This document shows, piece by piece, positions 7,245-13,169 of a stretch of 33,712 nt of DNA. The notes below the pieces were generated by a model. The model made no database searches and was not told where the DNA came from. It saw only the letters and a list, made by a program, of their open reading frames with translations. Both the position numbers and the translations under genes were made by a program. Source of the stretch: Streptacidiphilus pinicola. Its GTDB lineage: Bacteria; Actinomycetota; Actinomycetes; Streptomycetales; Streptomycetaceae. Positions within the stretch are counted from its first letter, which is position 1; every line of letters starts with the position of its first letter. Location of the stretch: the NCBI RefSeq assembly GCF_003258295.1, contig NZ_QKYN01000084.1, positions 1-33,712 of the forward strand, read 5' to 3'.

Positions 7245-7448
7245 TCAGCCGCGGATGATGTAATTCGGGCCCGGGAGATCGGCGGGCCCCCAGACGGGGC
7301 AGCCGAGGTCGTGTGGCTGCTGTCCGCCGTGGCCGCGGCAGCGCGTGCAGGCTGGCCGATTCATGCCGCTGGTGCCGGGCTCGCAGCCCCAGCCTCGGCA
7401 GTCGGGGCGGAGATCGCGGGCGGGGGCGGGGCAGTTGCAGCCGCTCAT
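7245..7448 (-). CDS. Small Cys-rich ribbon protein, PHDLGC family
   Basis: 67 residues: M-S-G-C-N-C-P, L-R-P-D-C-R-G-W-G-C-E-P-G, A-C-T-R-C-R-G-H-G-G-Q-Q-P-H-D-L-G-C-P-V-W-G-P. Multiple Cys in C-x-x-C-like spacing suggest a DnaJ-type or ribbon metal site. The first Cys of the CPDC motif seen in the 8975 copy is Arg here. Relatives in the window are the relic at 6535-6640 and the frameshifted copy at 8975-9174. No good ribosome site is obvious. Function unknown. Confidence 0.5.
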   Translation of the reverse strand: MSGCNCPAPARDLRPDCRGWGCEPGTSGMNRPACTRCRGHGGQQPHDLGCPVWGPADLPGPNYIIRG

Positions 7449-7590
7449 GTCGGTGAACGAGCCGGCGTCCGCCGGTTGCTCACCCAGGCGGGCGTCAAGT
7501 AGGGCAGGTCAATGCGCGAACTTGCAGTCAGTGCATAACGGTTCGACGGAAGCGGTCTCTCCAATTTGGCCTTCGTGGTGCGATCAGCCC

Positions 7591-8283
7591 ATGACGCGAC
7601 GATCCACGACTCTGCGCAGGCTCTGGCGCAGGTGGCTCTGGTACTTCGACGGCCCCTTGGCAGAAAAGTTGCCCGATGCGGCTGGCTTCTGGCGCCAGGA
7701 GTGGGCCCTCATGAAGCTGATGGCCTTTGCCCTGCTGCCATGCGCCGTGTTCGGCGGCGGAGGAATGCTCATCGGCGTTTCGCTCATCGACACGGACGGA
7801 GGCCACGGGAGCTTTGCTCCCGTGAGTACAACGGCCGAAGGCCTGATGATCGGTGGCTGGGTGCTGGGCTTCCTCCTCACGCTGATGTTCTTCTGGCTAG
7901 GGCGGAGAGCACGTCGCGCCGAGGAGCAGGGCCCTAGTCGCCTTGAACAGCTGAGTCAGGCGCTGCGAGAGGCCACAGATGCGAGCCGGAAAGCTCTCGG
8001 GACCGCTGAGAGTGTTTTCCAGGAGCTGCGTGAAGAGATGGACAGTCAGACCGCCGAGTTGAAACGTTTGGAGACAGATACGGCAGCGTCGCGTGACGAG
8101 GCCGAGCGGTGGAGGCGGACAGCCGCGGTCACGCGGGAGCAAGCCGAGGCTGTGGTGGACGGCCTGGGCGAGACGGTCGTGCGCCGCACCGACCGAACGA
8201 CATGGGTTGCCACCGCGGTCGCCGTCATTGCCTCCGTCATCGTCGCCATGTTCGCCGAGTATCTGGTGATCAAGCCCCGATGA
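7591..8283 (+). CDS. Membrane protein with central coiled coil
   Basis: 230 residues from ATG 7591. An amphipathic basic N-terminus leads to two membrane helices (L-M-A-F-A-L-L-P-C-A-V-F-G-G-G-G-M-L-I-G and I-G-G-W-V-L-G-F-L-L-T-L-M-F-F-W-L-G). A ~90-residue coiled-coil-like region follows, rich in Glu/Ala/Arg/Leu heptads (L-E-Q-L-S-Q-A-L-R-E-A, E-L-K-R-L-E-T-D). A third helix sits at the very C-terminus (V-A-T-A-V-A-V-I-A-S-V-I-V-A-M-F). The coil is probably cytoplasmic and held at both ends by the membrane. No known family recognised; a scaffold or phage/conjugation-related role is possible. Confidence 0.6.
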   Translation: MTRRSTTLRRLWRRWLWYFDGPLAEKLPDAAGFWRQEWALMKLMAFALLPCAVFGGGGMLIGVSLIDTDGGHGSFAPVSTTAEGLMIGGWVLGFLLTLMFFWLGRRARRAEEQGPSRLEQLSQALREATDASRKALGTAESVFQELREEMDSQTAELKRLETDTAASRDEAERWRRTAAVTREQAEAVVDGLGETVVRRTDRTTWVATAVAVIASVIVAMFAEYLVIKPR

Positions 8284-8416
8284 CGCGGCTTTGTCTGAAC
8301 TCCTCAGTCCGGTGGTGGCCGCGATCGTCACAGTCCAGCAAACGAGCCACCGGACACGGCGCGGATCTGCGAGCCTGGCGGCCCTTCACCAAACCGCCAC
8401 ATCGTTGGGAGCTCTC

Positions 8417-8962
8417 GTGGGCTTCTCCTACCGCAAGTCCTTCAAAGCCGGACCGTTCCGCGCCACCGTCTCCAAGAGCGGCGTCAGCTACAGCGCCGGC
8501 GTGAAGGGAGCCCGGGTCACGAAGCGCGCTGACGGCCGCGTCAAAACGACCTTGTCGGCGCCCGGTACGGGGCTGCGCCACACGACGACGAGCGGTGCGA
8601 GGAGCAGTCGACCTGGGCAGGCCAGTGCCGCTGGGGTGAGCCAGGGCGTGTCGCTCGTCCCGCCGGCACAGCCGCTCCGCCTCAAGGGCATGCGGAGTTG
8701 GATCACGCTGCACCCGGACCGGATCGAGATCAAGCGCAGTCGCCTTCCGGGCGGCTCTCACCTCAACCTCCCCTGGTCCGAGGTCATCGACATCGAGGCC
8801 GTCCGGCCGACGATCCTCGGCGAGGCCCGCCCGATGTTCGACGAGCAGGCACGGCGCGGCCTCATCCATCCGCTGGCGGTGGAGTGGGTCGGCGCCCAGG
8901 ACCTGACGGTCAATCCGCGCACCGGCAAGCTCGTCCGGCTCATCGACGAGCGGATGGACTGA
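8417..8962 (+). CDS. DUF4236 domain protein
   Basis: 181 residues from GTG 8417, with GGGAG 6 bases upstream. The N-terminus G-F-S-Y-R-K-S-F-K-A-G-P-F-R-A-T-V-S-K-S-G-V-S-Y-S and the following A-P-G-T-G-L are the hallmark of the DUF4236 domain, a small all-beta domain of unknown function. A low-complexity linker leads to a second globular part that looks like a PH-like fold (I-T-L-H-P-D-R-I-E-I-K-R, L-P-W-S-E-V-I-D-I-E-A-V-R). That part often occurs with this domain in actinomycetes. The biochemical role is unknown. Confidence 0.75.
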   Translation: MGFSYRKSFKAGPFRATVSKSGVSYSAGVKGARVTKRADGRVKTTLSAPGTGLRHTTTSGARSSRPGQASAAGVSQGVSLVPPAQPLRLKGMRSWITLHPDRIEIKRSRLPGGSHLNLPWSEVIDIEAVRPTILGEARPMFDEQARRGLIHPLAVEWVGAQDLTVNPRTGKLVRLIDERMD

Positions 8963-8974
8963 CTCCGACCGGGC

Positions 8975-9174
8975 TTGTCCCGTCTCCCGTTGCCGCCCGA
9001 CCGCGACCTCTGCCCCGACTGCCTCGGCTGGGGCTACCAGGTCGGCACCGTTGGCGACGACCGGCCGAAGTGCCCGCGCTGCCGGGAGAGGGCGGTCAGG
9101 TGCCGCACGACCTCGGCTGCGCAGGTTGCGGGCCGGTCGTCCTCGTCCGGGGCCCGGCGGTCGAGCCGAAGTAG
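8975..9174 (+). pseudogene. PHDLGC ribbon family, frameshifted copy
   Basis: TTG 8975 opens L-C-P-D-C-L-G-W-G-Y-Q-V-G-T, K-C-P-R-C-R-E, a clear CxxC ... CxxC zinc-ribbon layout. After about base 9087 the frame goes wrong. The expected G-G-Q-V-P-H-D-L-G-C-A-G-C-G-P continues in another frame to TAG 9172-9174. An extra AG in the GAGAGGGC run explains the shift (2-base duplication). The homologous gene at 7245-7448 keeps both halves in one frame. Either a recent mutation or a sequencing error. Confidence 0.6.
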
Positions 9175-9221
9175 CTCCCCGGTTTGGTCGGATAACCCCT
9201 CCCGGTCGTGGCCAGGACGGC

Positions 9222-9239
9222 GAGAAACTTCGAGAAATC
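9222..9239. promoter_or_regulatory. 10-bp tandem GAGAAA repeat, possible operator
   Basis: GAGAAACT and GAGAAATC occur as direct repeats exactly 10 bp apart, 20 bases before the start of the three-gene regulator cassette (9260-10848). The same motif and period recurs at its far end (10847-10864). One helical turn of spacing fits tandem protein binding. The HTH protein of the cassette is the natural candidate, by inference. Confidence 0.5.
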
Positions 9240-9259
9240 CCCAACTGCTGGAGGCTGTG

Positions 9260-9460
9260 ATGCGGCTAAGGTTCGTCGGGAGTGACAGCAAGGACGGCAA
9301 CTGCCCGAGCGTCTACGAGACGGACCGGGACACCGTGGTCATCCAGGGCTGGAAGGTCGGCACCAGCGACGAGGCCTGGGGCGACGCGCGGTTCCTCGAC
9401 CCCAACGAGACTCTCGTTGAGATCCCCCGCGCGCTGCTAAAGCACATGCCGAAGGAGTAG
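9260..9460 (+). CDS. Small protein of HTH/DUF6879 cassette
   Basis: 66 residues from ATG 9260, with GGAGG 5 bases upstream. It reads M-R-L-R-F-V-G-S-D-S-K-D-G-N-C-P-S-V-Y-E-T-D-R-D-T-V-V-I-Q-G-W-K-V and ends V-E-I-P-R-A-L-L-K-H-M-P-K-E. Such short proteins regularly precede a DUF6879 gene and an HTH/DUF5753 gene in Streptomyces. The C-terminal V-E-I-P-R-x-L-L is characteristic of the group. The stop is 3 bases before the next start. The role is unknown. By analogy with bldB/abaA-like partners of WhiJ proteins it may modulate the regulator, but that is inference. Confidence 0.65.
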   Translation: MRLRFVGSDSKDGNCPSVYETDRDTVVIQGWKVGTSDEAWGDARFLDPNETLVEIPRALLKHMPKE

Positions 9461-9463
9461 CTG

Positions 9464-10000
9464 GTGCCGGTCATCACGGACGCCTCCTGGCTCGACCTGT
9501 TCGACACCTTCGAGCGCACGGCGATCCGGCTGGAGACCCAGCCGGCCTACCTCGTTGACGCCGAGCAGGAGGAGTACCAGCGGTTCCTCGCCACGGGCAT
9601 CGTCGAGGACGACGAGCCGGACCGCCGCTGGCGCCGGCAGATGCGCGCCGCACGCGACACCGGCCGCCGGGTTGCCCGGGTTCGGTTCGTCACCGAGCCC
9701 CCCGGCGACTACCAGCGGTACCTCTTCGCCTGTAACCGGTTCAACGATGAGGACGGCGAGGACATCCGGTACCTGACATACCGGCGCGCCGCCGAACTGT
9801 GTCTGCCGCTCGCGGACTTCTGGCTGTTCGATGACGCGGTCCTGCTCAAGATGAACTTCGCCGAGCAGGGCCGGCCGCTCGACAAGGAGCTCGTCGACCG
9901 CGACCGGGCGGCGGCGGAGCAGGCGCGGGTGTGGCTCGCGCTGGCCATGAAGCACGCCACCCCGTACCGCGAGCTCGCGAGGGAGCCCTCAGCCAGTTGA
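9464..10000 (+). CDS. DUF6879 family protein
   Basis: 178 residues from GTG 9464. Typical family blocks are present: [13 protein letters not shown] near the start, [18 protein letters not shown] in the middle and [19 protein letters not shown] late. Soluble, no signal peptide. DUF6879 proteins are nearly always paired with an HTH/DUF5753 gene. Here the stop overlaps the regulator's TTG start (TTGA), so the two are translationally coupled. The pair probably forms one signalling unit of the WhiJ type. Confidence 0.75.
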
Positions 10001-10848
10001 ACACGCCCCGCGCCGTCCATGAGGCCCGCGAGGAGCTCGGTCGTCGATTGCGCGAGCTCCGCGTGGGTGCCGGGCTGACCGGCAAGGGTCTCGCAACCTT
10101 GCTTGGCTGGCCGCACAGCAAGATCAGCAAACTGGAGCTCGGCCAACAGGCCGCCACCAGCGCCGACATCACGGCTTGGTGCGCCGCCTGCTCGCGCGAG
10201 GACGCAGCCGACGCGCTTCTGGTCCTCCGGCAGGAGATGGACAGCCGATACAGCGAGTGGCGCCGCCAACTCGGCCGTGGCGTCCACCTGAGGCAGCGCC
10301 CGCTGATCGATCTCGACCGCGAGACCCGCGTCTGGCGCATCCTCGAGACCTGCGTCATCCCGGGCCTGCTCCAGACCCCGGAGTACGCCGCGGCGACGTT
10401 CCGCGAGGCCGTCCTGCTGCGCGGCATCCCGGACACGGCGGACGAGGCCGTGGCGCTACGGATGCAGCGTCAGCAGATCCTCTATGAGCCCGGGAAGCGG
10501 TTCCACTTCCTGTTGTGGGAGCCGGTGCTGCATGTCGGTGCGGCGACGGCGAGCGTGATGGTCGACCAGCTTCAGCGCCTCATCAACCTGCTGCACCTGC
10601 CGTCGGCCCGGATCGGGATCATCCCGCAGAACACCCGGCTGCCGCTCACGCCGTCGCATGGCTTCTGGCTCCGCGACGACCAGCTCGTCCTCGTTGAAAC
10701 CTTCGATGCCGAGCTGCGCCTGGCGCTGCCCGACGAGATCGCCCTCTATCGCCGCGTTTTCGACCTCCTGGCCCCGGTCGCCCGCTATGACGGGGACGCG
10801 TGCCGGCTGATCGAGCGCGGCATCAATGCCTGGCAGACCGAGCACTGA
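9997..10848 (+). CDS. HTH (XRE) regulator with DUF5753, WhiJ-like
   Basis: 283 residues from TTG 9997, which overlaps the previous stop; a longer frame start at 9931 lies inside the upstream gene. Residues ~10-70 form an XRE helix-turn-helix ([26 protein letters not shown]). A DUF5753 domain follows ([37 protein letters not shown]). Members such as WhiJ act as DNA-binding developmental repressors whose DUF5753 part takes a signal from small partners. No DUF397 gene follows. The tandem GAGAAATC repeat begins at the stop codon. Confidence 0.85.
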
Positions 10849-10864
10849 GAAATCCAGAGAAATC
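10847..10864. promoter_or_regulatory. 10-bp tandem GAGAAATC repeat at cassette end
   Basis: Two perfect GAGAAATC copies 10 bp apart, overlapping the TGA of the HTH gene. They mirror the repeat at 9222-9239 that precedes the cassette. Confidence 0.5.
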
Positions 10865-10939
10865 TCTTAGGGCGTCAGGTCGGTTCGGGGGCAATCTGGT
10901 CAGCGACCAGCCGCCCCCCTGGAAGCGAGGACCCTTCCG

Positions 10940-11104
10940 ATGAGCCATGCTTCTGCGCCTGCCGCCGCCTCTTCGCTTAGAAGCGATTCCCGAACCGATG
11001 GATACGGCTGTCGCTCGAAATTCCGCGCGCATCAGCCTCGTTCGGGTGATCGCTCCGTTGCTCGATCTCGACAGGGCGGGCTCGGTGCGGCTCAGTGCCC
11101 GTAG
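10940..11104 (+). CDS. Possible small ORF cut by repeat element
   Basis: ATG 10940 with GAGGA about 8 bases upstream reads M-S-H-A-S-A-P-A-A-A-S-S before entering the 10979-11055 repeat. After that the frame is Arg/Ser-rich and unlikely to be natural. It may be the start of a gene downstream of the HTH cassette whose remainder was replaced. Weak evidence. Confidence 0.2.
   Translation: MSHASAPAAASSLRSDSRTDGYGCRSKFRAHQPRSGDRSVARSRQGGLGAAQCP
10979..11055. repeat. ~78-bp direct repeat with inverted ends, copy 1
   Basis: 77 bases closely matching 11582-11660. Each copy opens with AGCGATTCCCGAAC (here 10982-10995) and closes with its near complement GTTCGGGTGATCGCT (11040-11054), so each is itself an imperfect palindrome. 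The block TTCCGCGCGCATCAGCCTCG inside is identical in both copies. The two copies bracket one gene (11117-11500). Confidence 0.8.
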
Positions 11105-11116
11105 GGGCGAAGACGA

Positions 11117-11500
11117 TCAAGGTCCGCTCCGGGAGATGATCAGCAGAATGACGATGATCACCAGTGGGATGGAGAAGAGCAGGGCGCAGCCGACGACACC
11201 GGGCAGATTCTTCCTGCGGAGGCGTTGATCGAGCAACTTGGCCTCGGGGGTGTCGTTCCGCCAATGCGGCTGGAGCTCCGCGGTGCCGTCGGCGATGGCC
11301 CCGGCCACCCGGGCAACGTCCGCAGGGTGGTACGTCCGCCACTTGCTCTTGCCCCAAGTGGAGTGTGACACATGGATGTTGTTGCGGACTCCGTTGGCAT
11401 TCGCGGTGGCGTGCAGACAGGCCGCCCGGATGGTCGGCCAGGCTCGGGCCAGCTGCCTCTCGGTCAACCAAACGACGCTCTCCGGATCAGTTGCCGCCAC
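11117..11500 (-). CDS. Tail-anchored membrane protein in repeat-flanked cassette
   Basis: 127 residues from GTG 11500, with GAGAGGA about 7 bases upstream. The N-terminal ~95 residues are soluble (L-T-E-R-Q-L-A-R-A-W-P-T-I-R-A-A-C, G-K-S-K-W-R-T-Y-H-P-A-D-V-A-R-V-A-G-A-I). They are followed by one C-terminal hydrophobic helix (V-V-G-C-A-L-L-F-S-I-P-L-V-I-I-V-I-L-L-I-I) and a short polar end. This is the layout of a tail-anchored protein with the bulk in the cytoplasm. No family recognised. The gene lies alone between two direct ~78-bp repeats: 62 bases separate its stop from one and 81 bases separate its start from the other. Confidence 0.6.
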   Translation of the reverse strand: MAATDPESVVWLTERQLARAWPTIRAACLHATANANGVRNNIHVSHSTWGKSKWRTYHPADVARVAGAIADGTAELQPHWRNDTPEAKLLDQRLRRKNLPGVVGCALLFSIPLVIIVILLIISRSGP

Positions 11501-11581
11501 GGGCGCATCCTCTCTCCGCTCGCCGACAGTCTCTCCCCGCTCCTACTGGACAGACAACACCCTTTCCCCGTACCTAACTTG

Positions 11582-11660
11582 AGAAGCGATTCCCGAACAG
11601 AGCGGTGGGGCTGCTGCTCGAAACTTCCGCGCGCATCAGCCTCGTTTCGGGTGATCGCTC
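11582..11660. repeat. ~78-bp direct repeat with inverted ends, copy 2
   Basis: Second copy, with left arm 11585-11598 and right arm 11644-11659. It differs from copy 1 mainly in a ~15-base variable stretch after the left arm and by two small insertions. It ends about 15 bases before the left end of the IS5-family element. Confidence 0.8.
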
Positions 11661-11680
11661 AGCGGCCAGCGCATAGGAGA

Positions 11681-11734
11681 AGGGCCTCCTGCACAGTTCG
11701 GTGATGTCGAGTCAACGAACCAGCAGGAGGCCCT
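11681..11734. repeat. Inverted repeat in IS5-family leader
   Basis: AGGGCCTCCTGC (11681-11692) is perfectly complementary to GCAGGAGGCCCT (11723-11734), which ends just before GTG 11736. In read-through transcripts this would hide the transposase ribosome site (AGGAGG lies in the second arm). That is a known way for IS elements to avoid activation from outside promoters; its use here is inferred. Confidence 0.6.
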
Positions 11735-11735
11735 C

Positions 11736-12024
11736 GTGTCCCACTGTGGAGTGCTAGCTCTGTCCGCGTCCAGCTCCGGCGTGTCGTGCGAATGCCTCGC
11801 ACACCGGCTCGGGAATGCCGCCGACCAGCCGGACCGGACCCGCCGCTACGGCTCCGACCTCACCGACGCGGAGTGGGCGATCGTGCGGCCGCTGCTGCCC
11901 GTCCCAGCCTGGCTGAACGGGCGAGGGGGCCGCCCGGAGGGCTACTGCCACCGCCAACTGATCGATGCGGTGCGCTACTTGGTCGCCGAGGGCGTGCGCT
12001 GGGCCAGCCTGCCGATCGACTTCC
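11736..12024 (+). pseudogene. IS5-family transposase, N-terminal part, interrupted
   Basis: GTG 11736 opens 96 codons with the IS5-type N-terminal block R-R-Y-G-S-D-L-T-D-A-E-W-A-I-V-R-P-L-L-P-V-P, R-G-G-R-P-E-G-Y-C-H-R-Q-L-I-D-A-V-R-Y-L-V-A and R-W-A-S-L-P-I-D-F. At 12024 the similarity stops abruptly. The missing continuation (V-Y-R-F-F-R-R-W) is found at 16107 onward, so a 4.08-kb insertion splits the gene. The ORF then runs on to 12089 with unrelated residues. Confidence 0.85.
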
Positions 12025-12034
12025 TATCAGTTAC

Positions 12035-12072
12035 GTGGAATCACGCGCCGCATGAGCCACCTCGTATCCTGC
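12035..12072. repeat. Left terminal repeat of transposon
   Basis: Reading inward: GTGGAATC (12035-12042), 11 bases, GAGCCAC (12054-12060), 5 bases, ATCCTGC (12066-12072). The two outer and inner blocks are inverted at the right end with the same spacing. Confidence 0.75.
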
Positions 12073-12095
12073 GGCGTCCCATGGGCTGAGGAGGA

Positions 12096-13169
12096 GTGTT
12101 GGGCAGCGCGGTGGTGCTGGAGGAGAAGTGGCCGGTCCTTGGTCGGCACGAGCGGGCGGCCGAGTGGCTGCGGGTGTGGACGGACCTTGGGAGGGCCCCG
12201 CGGACGATCGACGCGTACGCCCGGGGTCTGGCCGAGTACCTGCTGATTTGCGAGCGAGACGGCATCGACCCGGTGACTGCAGGCCGGCTGCACGTTGCCG
12301 CGTTCGTGAAGGACCTGTCCACGCGACCGAGCCGACGGGGAGCCAACGTGGTGGCGCTGGACTCCGGAGCGGGTTTGGCGAACGCGACACTGCAGCAGCG
12401 ACTGGTGCCGGTGCGGCTGTTCTACGACTACCTGATCGAGGAGGGGCTGAGGGAGTCGAACCCGGTCGGCCGCGGTCGCTACACTCCGGGACGGAAGTTC
12501 GGGAGCCACGAGCGCGGCTTGGTCCCGCGCCTGGTGAAGCTGCCGTGGATCCCAAGCGAACAGCAGTGGCTCGACCTGCTGGACGTCATGCGCCAGGAGC
12601 CGGTGCGGAACCGGGTGATGCTCGCCCTGGCCTACGACGCCGCATTGCGTCGAGAGGAGCTGTGCTCGCTGCGGACCGAGGACGTCGATCCGGCTCACCG
12701 GACGCTGCGGATCAGGGCGGAGACGACGAAGACCCGACGTGAGCGCGTGGTTCCGTACTCCGCGCCGACCGGCGTGCTGCTGTCCGGCTACCTCGCGCAT
12801 CGGGCCACGATCAGCCGCGCTCGCGGCCCGCTGTTCCTGTCGCAGTCGCACCGCAACCACGGGCAGCCGCTGAGTCTGTGGACCTGGTCGAAGGTGATCC
12901 GCCGGGTCGCGCTGGCCGCCGACCTGCCGCGCTTCTCGACCCATACCACCCGGCACCTTTGCCTGACCGACCTGGCCCGGATGGGGTGGGAACTGCACGC
13001 CATCGCGACGTTCGCCGGTCACCGCAGCACCGAGTCGACCATGACCTACATCCACCTGTCCGGGCGGGACCTCGCGGAGAAGTTGAACCGCGGCATGCAG
13101 CAGATCCATTCCTGGCGCGTGGACATGCTCACCCGCGTCGGCCACCCGGGCAGGGGGAACGACCAGTGA
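12096..13169 (+). CDS. Tyrosine recombinase, TnpA-like
   Basis: 357 residues from GTG 12096; nearby TTG 12099 or GTG 12111 are alternatives, since GAGGAG sits very close. An N-terminal SAM-like core-binding domain (~20-130: A-P-R-T-I-D-A-Y-A-R-G-L-A-E-Y-L, V-R-L-F-Y-D-Y-L-I-E-E-G-L) precedes the catalytic domain. The active-site set is complete: Arg in A-L-R-R-E-E-L (~185), T-H-T-T-R-H (His ~283, Arg ~286), G-H-R-S (~309) and the nucleophile Tyr in M-T-Y-I-H (~318). The enzyme should cut and rejoin the element's ends. Its stop overlaps the start of the partner recombinase (GTGA), so the two are made together. Confidence 0.9.
   Translation: MLGSAVVLEEKWPVLGRHERAAEWLRVWTDLGRAPRTIDAYARGLAEYLLICERDGIDPVTAGRLHVAAFVKDLSTRPSRRGANVVALDSGAGLANATLQQRLVPVRLFYDYLIEEGLRESNPVGRGRYTPGRKFGSHERGLVPRLVKLPWIPSEQQWLDLLDVMRQEPVRNRVMLALAYDAALRREELCSLRTEDVDPAHRTLRIRAETTKTRRERVVPYSAPTGVLLSGYLAHRATISRARGPLFLSQSHRNHGQPLSLWTWSKVIRRVALAADLPRFSTHTTRHLCLTDLARMGWELHAIATFAGHRSTESTMTYIHLSGRDLAEKLNRGMQQIHSWRVDMLTRVGHPGRGNDQ

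Noticed and set aside
10979-11660. Integron attC sites around the single gene
   Set aside because: The ends do not fit the attC core consensus (GTTRRRY / RYYYAAC) and no integron integrase is present. Kept only as a cassette-like repeat structure.
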